64,000 bases of DNA from Alteromonas sp. a30 (GTDB lineage Bacteria; Pseudomonadota; Gammaproteobacteria; Enterobacterales; Alteromonadaceae), in the NCBI RefSeq assembly GCF_026788005.1, contig NZ_JABEPE010000015.1, forward strand, positions 1 through 64,000, read 5' to 3'. A model generated the notes under the pieces. It searched no databases. It worked only from the letters and a program-made list of their open reading frames with translations, and had not been told where the DNA came from. Position numbers and translations under genes: made by a program. Below, one piece after another: positions 40,614 through 50,809 of the stretch (position 1 is its first letter; each line of letters begins with the position of its first letter).

Positions 40614-41417
40614 TTAACTTAATACAACCATAGGCGCTCCGCTATGAAATTTAAAGTCAGGGTCCTTAGACGATATTAACTCCCTTTCAATTTCACCGAA
40701 TTGAGCAATGCGCGCGCTAATGTCTTCGCCGGCAATGTCTTCTGCCAGTGTTAGGTAGTCTTGGTAATGACGGGCTTCGGAGCGAAGCAAAGACACATAA
40801 AAATCACCTAAACGCTTATCCACATGAGGCGCTAGTTTAGCGAAACGCTCACAAGAGCGAGCTTCAATGTAAGCGCCACAAATTAATTTATCGATTAACG
40901 CAGCAGGCTCATAGGTGCGTACATGACGTAACAACCCCTTGGCATAGCGACTTGAGGTAATTTTATCGTAGGCGACACCGCACTCATCCATGATCTCCAA
41001 TACCTGATAAAAGTGATGCAATTCTTCTTTAATTAACAACACCATTTTATCAACCAAGTCCTGACCGTAAGGTGTATTAGACTTTGGAATCATCGACTTT
41101 GCTAGCTTATGATTAGCTAGCGTCCGCCAATCACCTATTTGACGATAGGCAAAATCTTCATATGGTTGTAGCCACGCCAATAGTGCATCACCACTTGCTT
41201 TATCTACTGCATATTTGCGTATTAAAAACATGGCTGACTGGGCGGCTTTTAATTCACAAACTAAATGGTCAATCAATACCACAGGCAAATTCTCTTTACG
41301 CTTCGCTTGAGCAATCCATATATCGGGTGTTTCACACATTAGAAATGATTTTATCGGGGCAAGTAGCTGTTCCAAAGTCAGAGTCTCTTCAAAGCAATTT
41401 CGATTTTTTACGCCCAA
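40614..41417 (-). CDS. miaE: tRNA 2-methylthio-N6-isopentenyladenosine hydroxylase
   Basis: Non-haem di-iron monooxygenase that hydroxylates ms2i6A37 to ms2io6A37 in tRNA. 267 aa from a TTG start. Iron-ligand segments match Salmonella MiaE from memory: DHLVCELKAAQSA, LIKEELHHFYQV, GAYIEARSCERF and LLRSEARHYQDYL. Start uncertain, since TTG lacks a strong ribosome site; the next ATG (residue 27) would cut the conserved LAPIKSFL. It hydroxylates the product of MiaA/MiaB, which are not in the window. Confidence 0.93.
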   Translation of the reverse strand: MGVKNRNCFEETLTLEQLLAPIKSFLMCETPDIWIAQAKRKENLPVVLIDHLVCELKAAQSAMFLIRKYAVDKASGDALLAWLQPYEDFAYRQIGDWRTLANHKLAKSMIPKSNTPYGQDLVDKMVLLIKEELHHFYQVLEIMDECGVAYDKITSSRYAKGLLRHVRTYEPAALIDKLICGAYIEARSCERFAKLAPHVDKRLGDFYVSLLRSEARHYQDYLTLAEDIAGEDISARIAQFGEIERELISSKDPDFKFHSGAPMVVLS

Positions 41418-41764
41418 ACTGCAAGCTATTAGAGCTGCATTTTAGACGCGAGCAATGATAACACGGTTCTCTATTCTGCTTCGAAATTCAATCACGTCCG
41501 ATGGCTAAATATCGACTTAATATTGACCACTGTAAATTTTCGACTATACCTAAGTTTAGGGATACATTTTTGTAGTGAATTATTCGTTGCCTGTCTGGGG
41601 ACGCCACATAGGGAAAATCAAGGCTTATAAAAGGTTCGTATACTTAGGCACATATAGTCCACTCCAAGATAAGATGTTGTTTTTAACGGTGAATTGACTT
41701 TTTTAAGTCCATTTTTGTAAAAGGGTAACGATAACCAAGTTGCTCAAAAAAATGAGAGGTGTCT
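41418..41764. other. Divergent intergenic region miaE/Yip1-like
   Basis: AT-rich, no credible coding frame. It holds one candidate sigma-70 promoter toward the Yip1-like gene (listed separately). Nothing else was recognised. Confidence 0.4.
41694..41721 (+). promoter_or_regulatory. Candidate sigma-70 promoter of the Yip1-like gene
   Basis: TTGACT at 41694-41699 and TGTAAA at 41716-41721, 16 nt apart, about 43 nt before the start codon. A near-consensus -35 element with a weaker -10. Confidence 0.45.
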
Positions 41765-42355
41765 ATGATTTTGAATCATCTGTGGGGTATTTATACCCAC
41801 CCTAAGGAAGAGTGGCATGTAATAGAGAGGCGACATGAAGGTTTCAAGTTCAGTCTGTCGCATATTTTAATTATTTCTTTAATTCCTGCTCTGATGGCTT
41901 ACTTTTCTGCCGTCTATTTTGGCTGGAGTATCGGTGTCGGTGATCGTATTCACCTAACACACAATGAAGGACTTATTTTAGGAATAGGATTGTATTTCGG
42001 CTTGGCTATTGGCGTGTTTGCACTGGCTTACATGATTCAGTGGATGTCTAAAACGTTTGACTCAAACCCCACCTTTACTCAGGCCCTAGAAATTTCAGCT
42101 TACGCGGCCACACCTTTATTTATGGTTGCTTTAGCAGGTTTCTACCCTGAATTATGGTTTATTATGTTAGTCGGTTTGGCAGGGATCTCATACTCTGTTT
42201 ACTTGCTCTACACAGGCGTTCCTATTGTAATGAAAATCCCCGAAGAAGAAGGTTTCGTTTACGCCAGTTCGGTGGTTACTGTTGGGCTCATCTTTTTAGT
42301 TGTTATGATGGTGGGCTCTGTGATTGTTGGTAGCTGGATTTTCCACCCAATATAA
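41765..42355 (+). CDS. Yip1-domain inner membrane protein
   Basis: 196 aa with about five membrane helices. It starts with an NHLWGIYTHPKEEW segment typical of the bacterial Yip1 family, then hydrophobic stretches from residue 29 to the end. Function unknown. The ATG at 41765 has GAGAGG 5 nt upstream; the GTG at 41759 lies inside that site. Single gene ending at a strong terminator. Confidence 0.85.
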   Translation: MILNHLWGIYTHPKEEWHVIERRHEGFKFSLSHILIISLIPALMAYFSAVYFGWSIGVGDRIHLTHNEGLILGIGLYFGLAIGVFALAYMIQWMSKTFDSNPTFTQALEISAYAATPLFMVALAGFYPELWFIMLVGLAGISYSVYLLYTGVPIVMKIPEEEGFVYASSVVTVGLIFLVVMMVGSVIVGSWIFHPI

Positions 42356-42380
42356 CTTTACCTCTCAGCTGTAAAGCTTC

Positions 42381-42412
42381 GCGAGCACATAGGATATTGT
42401 GCTCGCTTTTTT
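42381..42412. terminator. Terminator between the Yip1-like gene and serB
   Basis: 9-bp perfect stem GCGAGCACA/TGTGCTCGC, 8-nt loop, six Ts; between convergent genes. Confidence 0.9.
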
Positions 42413-42415
42413 CAT

Positions 42416-43483
42416 TTATCGCAGATAATCAAGCAACTGATCTAACTCGCCGAAACGAATGCTCGTTTGACTTTGTTCCCGAACGATAGGTTTTGCTTTA
42501 TACGCGACGCCAAGCGCTGCTTTTTGCATCATCACTAAATCGTTAGCACCATCACCTAATGCAACAGTTTGTGACATCGGAATGGAAAACTGCTGTGCCA
42601 ACGACTCGACTGTTTGTGCTTTCACTTGCGCATCCACAATATTGCCTAACACTTTACCTGTCAGCTTCGCATCGACAATCTCTAGTTCATTTGAAATCGC
42701 ATAATCTAAGCCTAAACGCTGCTTTAAATAATTAGCAAAATAAGTGAAACCGCCTGATGCAATGGCTAACCGCCAACCATGGTGCTTTAATGTTGTTACC
42801 AAGTTTTCAATCCCCGGCATCAAAGGTAGCTTATCGCGAACCGTCTTTAATAAACGTTCTTCGGCATGTTGCAAACATGCAACACGGCTCGTTAAGCTCT
42901 GTGCAAAATCCAACTTGCCTTGCATTGCCAACTCTGTCACTTCCGACACCTTATCGCCAACACCTGCTAACTTAGCTATTTCATCGATGCACTCGATGTT
43001 AATCACAGTGCTGTCCATATCCATTACCAACAAGCCCGGCTCAGATAAGATTGGCGCACTTTCGACAAAAGCGACTTCAACTTGTAACTCTTGCGAAACC
43101 TCTTCCAATAAAACATTCACTGAAGAAAAGCGCTCTTGCTTATTAAGTAATTCCACCTTGGCCTTCGCCACTAATCGATTTGATTTAGCACTGCGAGATA
43201 CGGAAATTAACCAAGATTGAAACGCAAGTGTTTGCGCTAATGCCTGCTCAACTTGATGTAACTTTTCTATGTTTAGCGCTTCACAACTAACAACAATGCA
43301 AGCTTGTGTTTTATGCTCTATTTCTGTTTTATTTAACACTAGGTTAGAAGATGGAGGCACTGTCGTAAAACGAAAACAAATAGATTCATCGGCTAGTAGA
43401 TGAGCAAAACAAGTATCGAAATATTGCGCTTCACTTAGTGGTAAAGGAAAGGATAAAGAAGACAACATACAGCCATTGATCAT
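42416..43483 (-). CDS. serB: Phosphoserine phosphatase
   Basis: Last step of serine synthesis. 355 aa, HAD superfamily: the nucleophile motif MDMDST (Asp155, Asp157), IASGGF, and LGDGANDLVMM. An N-terminal region of about 140 residues resembles an ACT-like regulatory part, as in E. coli SerB (322 aa), and is longer here. Starts at ATG 43483 or 43468; no clear ribosome site for either. Divergent from an AhpA/YtjB-like gene as in E. coli. Confidence 0.94.
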   Translation of the reverse strand: MINGCMLSSLSFPLPLSEAQYFDTCFAHLLADESICFRFTTVPPSSNLVLNKTEIEHKTQACIVVSCEALNIEKLHQVEQALAQTLAFQSWLISVSRSAKSNRLVAKAKVELLNKQERFSSVNVLLEEVSQELQVEVAFVESAPILSEPGLLVMDMDSTVINIECIDEIAKLAGVGDKVSEVTELAMQGKLDFAQSLTSRVACLQHAEERLLKTVRDKLPLMPGIENLVTTLKHHGWRLAIASGGFTYFANYLKQRLGLDYAISNELEIVDAKLTGKVLGNIVDAQVKAQTVESLAQQFSIPMSQTVALGDGANDLVMMQKAALGVAYKAKPIVREQSQTSIRFGELDQLLDYLR

Positions 43484-43636
43484 TTGAGAAATAATGGCTA
43501 AGAATTGTAAAGCAAATACTGGGAATTTACAGTGCTAAATCACTTATTCGAACTCACCAAAACACATCAAGCCTTTTTGCACATTATGAAGTTTCTCGTT
43601 GAGTTTAAAGCAAAATTCTCGTAACTTACGCTTGTT

Positions 43637-44263
43637 ATGAAGTTAAACTCACCCCCACAGCAGTTACTCGAATTGCCTAGTCGATATTCAGTTTTTAAGC
43701 GCATTGCTTTATTGGTGCTGACTCTGCTTGTTGTCTTCAGCACGCTTTATGTATGGCTCTCTAGTCACGCTTCAATGAACACCCATTATTTCTCTCAGGC
43801 CGACGAAATAGGTAAAGGTTTAACCAAGCAATATCAACGCATTTTACAAATGCCAGTTGCTAAACGGGACTTCGATCGCATTAACACTATTTTGTCGGCT
43901 ATCGTTAATGACCCTCAGATTATTACCGCCAGTGTGTTTGATGCATCAGGTAGAGTGATTGCTCAACAGCCTCAATACCAAGACTTTGTGCATTTACATG
44001 AGCAGGGTTCATCCGTCACACCCCTTACCTTTATGAGTGAATTAATTCATCCCGATAAAGCCGATGCATCACAATTAGGGTACTTACGGCTAGTAATGGA
44101 TGCCAAGTTGGCCAACAACAATATCGAAAAAATGGAGCATGCGTTTTTGAGTCGCACTCTCGTTATCATGTTATTGGCTTTATTGTCAGGCATTGTGCTA
44201 ACACGGAGTTTTTATAAATGGCGAATGAAATCGTTGAAGATCAAAACTCAGAAAAGGCTATAA
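43637..44263 (+). CDS. AhpA/YtjB family membrane protein
   Basis: 208 aa with two membrane helices (about 22-44 and 170-190) flanking a periplasmic domain. The pattern and position next to serB match E. coli YtjB/Smp (SMP_2 domain). In Pseudomonas a related protein was named AhpA; the function is poorly known. No cytoplasmic HAMP or kinase domain follows. Family assignment is by topology and synteny. Confidence 0.7.
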   Translation: MKLNSPPQQLLELPSRYSVFKRIALLVLTLLVVFSTLYVWLSSHASMNTHYFSQADEIGKGLTKQYQRILQMPVAKRDFDRINTILSAIVNDPQIITASVFDASGRVIAQQPQYQDFVHLHEQGSSVTPLTFMSELIHPDKADASQLGYLRLVMDAKLANNNIEKMEHAFLSRTLVIMLLALLSGIVLTRSFYKWRMKSLKIKTQKRL

Positions 44264-44289
44264 GCAGGCCAGAATAAAGACAGCTAAAT

Positions 44290-45084
44290 TTAAGCGCCTA
44301 ACTTAAAAAATGACACGTAATTATGAGTGGTTTGGGTAATCACCTCTTGTGGTGATAAAGATAACAAGTCACTCAAATGCCGAATAACATCAGGTAAATA
44401 CAAAGGGCTATTAGGCTTTCCTTGCCGACCTTGCATTGGCATATCAGGCGCATCGGTTTCCAATACAAAACTATCGAGTGGCAGCGCCTGCAAAGCCTTG
44501 CGTGTTTTCCGAGCTCTGCCATAGGTAATCGTGCCGCCGATGCCAAGCAAAAATCCTAAGTCGATATATTGTCTTGCCACTTGTTCGCTGCCGGAAAACC
44601 CGTGAATAATGCCACCATTATTGAACTTCTGCTGCTTTAACAACCGAATTAACTCATTATGACTTTGCCGATGATGCACAATTAATGGCAATTCAAACGC
44701 CTTGGCTATCTCTATTTGCGAGATAAATATGCGCTCTTGTAAATCCCACTCAACTTTATCAGCTATCGCGCCATCTAAACCGGTTTCACCAATAGCAAGG
44801 ATGTGTTGTTGATGTTGTTCTATGTAGTCAGCCAGTTGTGGCAACTGTAATTCTGTTTCTGAATTTAAAAAATAGGGGTGCAACCCAAAGGCCAAATCAA
44901 TGTGTAGGGGTAGTTTTGCTGTTTGGGCAACGGAAGCCTGAATTTTTAGCAAATTGGGCATGCCTGCAAGCGTAATTGCAGGAATAAGGAGGCGAGTAAA
45001 GCCTATTTTCGCGCAATCGTGTAATAGGCTTTCCCGATTGCCATCGAAGGCTGAAAAGTCAAGATGGCAATGGCTATCTATCAT
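44290..45084 (-). CDS. TatD family metal-dependent hydrolase
   Basis: 264 aa, TIM-barrel hydrolase/DNase of the TatD family. Metal ligands are visible: DSHCHLDF, IGETGLDG, LIVHHRQ, IIHGFSGS and ETDAPDMP. It resembles E. coli YjjV as much as TatD. Substrate unknown, possibly nuclease activity. It starts 3 nt after the pdxH stop and ends the leftward lepA run. Confidence 0.88.
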   Translation of the reverse strand: MIDSHCHLDFSAFDGNRESLLHDCAKIGFTRLLIPAITLAGMPNLLKIQASVAQTAKLPLHIDLAFGLHPYFLNSETELQLPQLADYIEQHQQHILAIGETGLDGAIADKVEWDLQERIFISQIEIAKAFELPLIVHHRQSHNELIRLLKQQKFNNGGIIHGFSGSEQVARQYIDLGFLLGIGGTITYGRARKTRKALQALPLDSFVLETDAPDMPMQGRQGKPNSPLYLPDVIRHLSDLLSLSPQEVITQTTHNYVSFFKLGA

Positions 45085-45087
45085 AAT

Positions 45088-45738
45088 TTATGGCATCAAA
45101 CGCTCAATTTCCCAAGCGCCTTGTGCGTTTTTGCTGTAAATAAAACGATCATGCAGGCGGTGTTCCCCCCCCTGCCAAAATTCAATTTCAGTTGGGATAA
45201 CGCGATATCCTCCCCAAAATTCTGGCAATGTCATGTCTTTATCTTTGAACTTTTGCTTAATTTCCTCGAACTTGCTAATGAGCATCTGTCGAGTAGAAAT
45301 GGGGTGGCTTTGCTGAGAAGCCCAAGCAGCCAATTGACTTTCTTTGGGTCGAGATAAGAAATACTTAGTCACTTCGGCAATAGAAAGCGGTTCAGCTTTC
45401 CCACAAATCTTTACCTGACGCTCAATATAATGCCACGGAAAATGCAATGAAACGGCATTATTGGATTTTATCTCAAGCGCTTTTCGGCTGCCTAAGTTAG
45501 TGTAAAAAACAAAGCCGCCATTATTTACATCTTTCAATAAAACAATACGTTGGGATGGTTGTCCGTTAGCATCAACCGTTGCAATGGTCATGGCAGTTGG
45601 ATCCGGAAGCTGCGCGTCAATCGCATCTTTTAACCACAAATCAAACTGCACTAATGGGTCGCCTTGTAAAGCGCTTCGACTTAGCTTGCCTCTGGTATAC
45701 TCACGACGAATATTAGCTAGTGCTTGTTTATCAATCAT
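45088..45738 (-). CDS. pdxH: Pyridoxine 5'-phosphate oxidase
   Basis: FMN enzyme making pyridoxal phosphate from PNP or PMP. 216 aa from ATG 45738 ([19 protein letters not shown], the usual start). Motifs: [59 protein letters not shown] and the C-terminal RLMP. 36 nt after era, unusual company: many relatives have recO-pdxJ here. Confidence 0.95.
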   Translation of the reverse strand: MIDKQALANIRREYTRGKLSRSALQGDPLVQFDLWLKDAIDAQLPDPTAMTIATVDANGQPSQRIVLLKDVNNGGFVFYTNLGSRKALEIKSNNAVSLHFPWHYIERQVKICGKAEPLSIAEVTKYFLSRPKESQLAAWASQQSHPISTRQMLISKFEEIKQKFKDKDMTLPEFWGGYRVIPTEIEFWQGGEHRLHDRFIYSKNAQGAWEIERLMP

Positions 45739-45774
45739 AAATGGAATTCCCAAATTAAGGCGCAATAGGTGACG

Positions 45775-46701
45775 TTAAAGATTGCCATCATCCATGTAAC
45801 CGAGACTACGTAAGGCTCGTTCATCATCAGCCCAACCGGCTTTCACTTTCACCCAAAGCTCTAAAAAGACTTTGGTATCGAACATGGTTTCCATGTCCTT
45901 ACGCGCTTCTTGTCCAATTGTTTTCAAGCGAGCGCCGCCTTTCCCGATAACCATGCGTTTTTGCGTTTCGCGCTCAACAAGAATTAATCCATTGATTCGA
46001 AACACGCCATTTTCGGTTTGTTTAAATTGTTCTATTTCTACCGTGACGGAATAAGGCAACTCATCGCCGGTAAAGCGCATCAGCTTTTCACGAATAATTT
46101 CCGCAGCTAAGAAGCGTGACGAACGGTCTGTGACATAATCATCTGGGAAATAATGCTCTGACTCTGGCAATACTTCAAAAACTTGCTGACGCAAACGTTC
46201 CACTTGAATACGTTGTTTTGCCGACAATGGAATAATTTTATCAAAAGCAGCTTGTTCACCTAACCATTGTAAATGCGGTAACAGCTCGTCTTTCTCTTTT
46301 ACTTTGTCGGTTTTATTTACGATCAACCAACAAGGTAAATTCGATGCTTTTACTTTCTCCAATACCAACTGATCATCTTCTGTCCAACGTGTACCTTCAA
46401 CCAAAAACAGTACCAAGGAGACATCGCCCAAAGAGCTGGAAGCAGAACGATTCATTAAACGGTTGATGGCCCGCTTTTCTTCCTTATGTAGCCCCGGCGT
46501 ATCCACATAAACAGATTGCTTTGCACCTTCAGTATCGATACCAACAATACGGTGTCGAGTGGTTTGAGGTTTACGAGAGGTAATACTGATTTTTTGGCCC
46601 AAGATTTGGTTCAAAAGTGTAGATTTGCCCACATTTGGACGGCCCACGATGGCTATCATGCCACAATGGGATACTTCATTTTCCGATATGTTATTCGACA
46701 T
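45775..46701 (-). CDS. era: GTPase Era
   Basis: 308 aa. GTPase that binds 16S rRNA during 30S assembly. P-loop GRPNVGKST, switch DTPGLH, NKTD, then a C-terminal KH domain with [14 protein letters not shown]. Overlaps rnc by 11 nt. Confidence 0.97.
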   Translation of the reverse strand: MSNNISENEVSHCGMIAIVGRPNVGKSTLLNQILGQKISITSRKPQTTRHRIVGIDTEGAKQSVYVDTPGLHKEEKRAINRLMNRSASSSLGDVSLVLFLVEGTRWTEDDQLVLEKVKASNLPCWLIVNKTDKVKEKDELLPHLQWLGEQAAFDKIIPLSAKQRIQVERLRQQVFEVLPESEHYFPDDYVTDRSSRFLAAEIIREKLMRFTGDELPYSVTVEIEQFKQTENGVFRINGLILVERETQKRMVIGKGGARLKTIGQEARKDMETMFDTKVFLELWVKVKAGWADDERALRSLGYMDDGNL

Positions 46702-47377
46702 TCATTATTTCCGCGAGGGTTAAGCGAGCGGCTTCTTGTTCCGCCTTTCTACGACTGCGCCCAGTCGCCTGAACAGAGTTCGCTACCCCTTCAACTTTAC
46801 AAGTAACAAAAAAGGTTTGTTCGTGCGCCTTGCCTTTAATATCGGTCACGATATATTCCGGTAAAGGTAGCTGTCTGCCCTGAAGGTATTCCTGAAGCTG
46901 CGTTTTGCTGTCTTTAGGATGATAATCAGGGTCGAGATTATTGAGATGTTCAGTAAACCACGTATTGATGAGTTTGAAGCATGTATCGATGCCAGCTTCT
47001 AAATAGATTGCACCAATAATCGCTTCAAGTGCGTCTGCTAAGATTGACTCATTGGAAAAGCCACCACTTTTTAGCTCACCAGCCCCTAATTGCAATACAT
47101 CACTAAAATCAAACCGTTTAGCAAGCTTAGCTAAGGTTTCGCCTTTCACCAAACTCGAACGCATTCGAGTGAGTTTACCTTCCGGCACTTTAGGAAAATT
47201 GTGATAGAGAATATCGGCAACAACCATACCCAATACGGCATCGCCAAGGAATTCTAGGCGCTCATTATGATTGCTACCCGCACTTCGATGCGTTAGCGCT
47301 AATTTTAAGTTTTCTAGATCATTGAATTGATAACCAATTCGATCACATAACGCCTTATACGGACGCAAAGAGTCCAC
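46691..47377 (-). CDS. rnc: Ribonuclease III
   Basis: 228 aa. Cuts double-stranded RNA such as the rRNA precursor. Catalytic signature [13 protein letters not shown] near the N-terminus and a C-terminal double-stranded RNA-binding domain ([11 protein letters not shown] to [13 protein letters not shown]). One-base overlap with lepB. Confidence 0.97.
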   Translation of the reverse strand: MDSLRPYKALCDRIGYQFNDLENLKLALTHRSAGSNHNERLEFLGDAVLGMVVADILYHNFPKVPEGKLTRMRSSLVKGETLAKLAKRFDFSDVLQLGAGELKSGGFSNESILADALEAIIGAIYLEAGIDTCFKLINTWFTEHLNNLDPDYHPKDSKTQLQEYLQGRQLPLPEYIVTDIKGKAHEQTFFVTCKVEGVANSVQATGRSRRKAEQEAARLTLAEIMNVE

Positions 47378-48318
47378 TAACCAATCCCGCCTATACGATT
47401 AAACCGAACGCCAGAAGGAACCCAAGAAGGCAAGATGCTATCGCTGGGTCGCTCAAATTCAAAACTAATCCAAATGGCAACGGCCTTGCCGACTAAGTCA
47501 TCATCGGTGACAAACCCCCAATACCGGCTGTCACGGCTGTTATCGCGGTTATCACCTAACACAAAGTATTGCCCTTCAGGTACAACCCAAGTGCCAAGCG
47601 GCTGTCCATCTTGACGATAAAAACGCTGACTTTGCGTTGGAATGACTGGGTTGCGTAAGATTTCGTGTTTAACATTACCTAAATCTTCAATAGAGCGTTC
47701 TAACGGAAACTCCCGAATTTCCGTTGCCGAAACCTGCAACATCTGTGTAAATGTGCCGTTATCTACGTATTCCAAGTCAGCAACCCACTCTTCCTGACAG
47801 CGATTATTTTCGCAGTTAGACTGGATTGTCACTTGTTTATCTTTGTAGGTGATACGGTCACCAGGCATGCCGATCACGCGTTTAATGTAGTCTTTGCTGC
47901 GATCTTCTGGGTACTTGAATACCACAACATCACCGCGCTCTGGCGCACCCACTTCAATAAATTTATTACGTGCGACGGGATCTTTTAATCCGTAAGTAAA
48001 CTTTTCAACCAAGATAAAATCGCCAACTAGCAGCGTCGATTTCATTGAACCTGAGGGAATTTGGAACGGCTCATATAAAAAGGAACGTAACACCAATACA
48101 AACGCAATAACTGGAAATATTTGCTGTGCAGTATCAACTATATACGGCAAGGGTGCGATTTCTTTGAGAGTTTGCTCATCAACCGCACCATTGGTATTAG
48201 CCAATGCAATTGCCACTTTTTCCTTTCGCTTAGGCGCCCACAAAAACGCATCGGCCAACCAGATTAACCCCGTTACAGCCGTTACGATCACCAATAAGAT
48301 TGAAAAGTAATTTGCCAT
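47377..48318 (-). CDS. lepB: Signal peptidase I
   Basis: 313 aa, inner membrane. Two N-terminal membrane helices (about 4-25 and 66-82), catalytic Ser91 in IPSGSMKSTLL and Lys146 in DYIKRVIGMPGD, and the box E motif LGDNRDNSRDSRYWGFV. Removes signal peptides of exported proteins, such as the amylase here. One-base overlaps with both lepA and rnc. Confidence 0.97.
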   Translation of the reverse strand: MANYFSILLVIVTAVTGLIWLADAFLWAPKRKEKVAIALANTNGAVDEQTLKEIAPLPYIVDTAQQIFPVIAFVLVLRSFLYEPFQIPSGSMKSTLLVGDFILVEKFTYGLKDPVARNKFIEVGAPERGDVVVFKYPEDRSKDYIKRVIGMPGDRITYKDKQVTIQSNCENNRCQEEWVADLEYVDNGTFTQMLQVSATEIREFPLERSIEDLGNVKHEILRNPVIPTQSQRFYRQDGQPLGTWVVPEGQYFVLGDNRDNSRDSRYWGFVTDDDLVGKAVAIWISFEFERPSDSILPSWVPSGVRFNRIGGIG

Positions 48319-50114
48319 TATTTACTCACTTTGAGAACAGCTAGGAAAGCATCCTGCGGTAATTCAACATTACCTACTTGCTTCATCCGCTTCTTGCCCT
48401 CTTTTTGTTTTTGAAGAAGCTTTTTCTTACGACTAACGTCACCACCGTAACACTTCGCGGTTACATTCTTACGCAATTGTTTTACCGTGCTTCGCGCAAC
48501 AATGTGGTTTCCAATAGCCGCTTGAATCGCAATATCGAACATTTGTCTTGGAATTAACTCACGCAATTTCTCAACAAGCTCTCTACCACGATACTGTGCG
48601 TTATCTTTATGGGTGATGACTGCCAATGCATCAACGCGTTCACCATTCACTAGAATATCCAAGCGCACCATGTCTGCTGTTTGGAATTTTTTGAAGTTGT
48701 AATCCAGCGAAGCAAAACCACGGCTAGTTGATTTTAATCGGTCAAAGAAATCCAGCACCACTTCTGCCATTGGTAATTCATACGTTACCGCAACTTGATT
48801 CCCGTGATACACCATATTGCTTTGAACACCGCGTTTTTCGATACACAAAGTAATAACATTACCAAGGTAATCTTGCGGCACCAAAATATTAGCTTCAACA
48901 ATAGGTTCATGAATTTCTTCGATTTCGTTGACCGGTGGTAACTTAGAAGGGTTATCCACTTTTATGGTTTGCCCATCAGTGGTAACAACTTCGTAAACTA
49001 CCGTTGGTGCGGTAGTAATTAGGTCAAGGTTGTACTCACGCTCTAAGCGCTCTTGGATGATTTCCATATGCAGCATGCCAAGGAAACCAATGCGGAAACC
49101 AAAACCTAATGCTGCCGAACTTTCTGGTTCGAAGAACAAAGACGCATCATTGAGACTAAGCTTTGCTAGCGCATCACGGAAGTCTTCGTAATCATCAGAA
49201 CTGATTGGGAAAACCCCAGCATATACTTGAGGTTTCACCTTTTTAAATCCGGGTAAAGCACCTTCAGCGGGTGATCTTGCAAGCGTTATGGTATCGCCAA
49301 CAGGTGCACCGTGAATTTCTTTGATGCCAGCAACAATAAAGCCTACTTCACCGGCTTTCAGCTCCTGCGAATCGGTTGCTTTAGGTGTAAAAATACCTAC
49401 GCGGTCAGCCTGATGTACTTGACCATTAGACATAATTTTAATTTTATCGCCTTTGCGTAAAATGCCTTCTTTTACACGCACCAAAGACACAACACCTTGG
49501 TAATTATCGAACCACGAATCCACGATCAATGCTTTAAGTGGCGCATCCAACTCCCCTTCTGGTGGAGGAATTTGATTTACGATAACTTCCAACACGTCGT
49601 CAATACCGACACCCGTTTTAGCTGAGCAACGCACCGCTTCCATGGCATCAATACCAACAATATCTTCAATTTCTGCTGCTACACGTTCTGGGTCTGCTTG
49701 GGGTAAGTCAATTTTATTAAGGATAGGAACAACTTCCATATCCATTTCAATCGCGGTGTAACAATTCGCTAATGTTTGCGCTTCCACGCCCTGCCCGGCA
49801 TCCACAACGAGTAGCGCACCTTCACAAGCGGCTAATGAGCGTGAAACTTCATATGTGAAGTCAACGTGCCCCGGGGTATCGATGAAGTTTAATTGATAAG
49901 TTTCACCATTTTTAGCGGTGTAGTTTAAGGTAACGCTTTGCGCTTTGATGGTAATGCCGCGCTCACGTTCCAAATCCATGGAATCTAATACTTGTTCTGC
50001 CATTTCACGTTCGGCTAAACCGCCGCAATGTTGGATTAATCGGTCAGATAACGTGGATTTACCATGGTCAATATGGGCAATAATAGAAAAGTTACGTATA
50101 TGTTTATGTTGCAT
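48318..50114 (-). CDS. lepA: Elongation factor 4
   Basis: 598 aa ribosomal GTPase. G1 [10 protein letters not shown]3 DTPGHVD, G4 NKID; the C-terminal LepA-specific domain includes [15 protein letters not shown]. Heads the leftward group lepA-lepB-rnc-era-pdxH-tatD. Confidence 0.97.
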   Translation of the reverse strand: MQHKHIRNFSIIAHIDHGKSTLSDRLIQHCGGLAEREMAEQVLDSMDLERERGITIKAQSVTLNYTAKNGETYQLNFIDTPGHVDFTYEVSRSLAACEGALLVVDAGQGVEAQTLANCYTAIEMDMEVVPILNKIDLPQADPERVAAEIEDIVGIDAMEAVRCSAKTGVGIDDVLEVIVNQIPPPEGELDAPLKALIVDSWFDNYQGVVSLVRVKEGILRKGDKIKIMSNGQVHQADRVGIFTPKATDSQELKAGEVGFIVAGIKEIHGAPVGDTITLARSPAEGALPGFKKVKPQVYAGVFPISSDDYEDFRDALAKLSLNDASLFFEPESSAALGFGFRIGFLGMLHMEIIQERLEREYNLDLITTAPTVVYEVVTTDGQTIKVDNPSKLPPVNEIEEIHEPIVEANILVPQDYLGNVITLCIEKRGVQSNMVYHGNQVAVTYELPMAEVVLDFFDRLKSTSRGFASLDYNFKKFQTADMVRLDILVNGERVDALAVITHKDNAQYRGRELVEKLRELIPRQMFDIAIQAAIGNHIVARSTVKQLRKNVTAKCYGGDVSRKKKLLQKQKEGKKRMKQVGNVELPQDAFLAVLKVSK

Positions 50115-50323
50115 GAACTCAGTGGGTTCCGACTAAATACTTTAAATTCGATAATGGTTGCAGTTGTTTGATGGTCTTCTAATAGCGTTCGACCCCTGCA
50201 AGGATGGCGGCGATTTTACTAGGTTATGCACAACAAAGCGACAACCATCTAGTAAGAATCCTGTTTTTAGTGAGAGGTTTTCTAAACAAAATGTTAATTA
50301 TTCACCTGCGCGGATTTCGAACA

Positions 50324-50809
50324 TTAAGTATGAGGTAACGTTGAAGCTTCTTCCTTTTCCTTAAATTTACCGAGTAGTATGGGTTGAAAACGACCAGCAC
50401 ACTGACGTCGCGTCCATTTTTTTACTATCTTAAAAGCGCCTAACATGCTAAGAAACGCCAAGGCAATGATAAACCCCTCGCCAGATAAGCCAAGAACTGG
50501 CAAAACCAACTGACCCAATAAAGCACCCAGTATGAGTGCCATCAATGGAAAAACATACATAATGGCTGACGCAGCTAACAAGCTTTCCTCATTCACGCCT
50601 AATCTTACCTGCTCTCCTGCTTGATAAAGGTGTGTTTGTTCCTCGGCACTAAAAGCAATGTCGCTGTGTTTTTTCGCTACGGCTCTAGCTATTACGCCCG
50701 TGCCACACTGACTTTTTTGCGAACAAGCCTGACACGCATTTTTCAATTGGGTTTGAACAACAATATGCTCAGAATCCACCTGCTTAACCGTTCCGATTTC
50801 TTCTATCAT
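50324..50809 (-). CDS. rseC: SoxR-reducing/RseC-like membrane protein
   Basis: 161 aa, RseC/MucC family. An N-terminal cysteine cluster (CQACSQKSQCGTG) is followed by two membrane helices (about 77-97 and 105-125). Role in modulating sigma-E and possibly in SoxR reduction in E. coli. Its ATG overlaps the rseB stop by 4 nt. A mucD/degP-like gene does not follow; the next is lepA after about 210 nt. Confidence 0.9.
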   Translation of the reverse strand: MIEEIGTVKQVDSEHIVVQTQLKNACQACSQKSQCGTGVIARAVAKKHSDIAFSAEEQTHLYQAGEQVRLGVNEESLLAASAIMYVFPLMALILGALLGQLVLPVLGLSGEGFIIALAFLSMLGAFKIVKKWTRRQCAGRFQPILLGKFKEKEEASTLPHT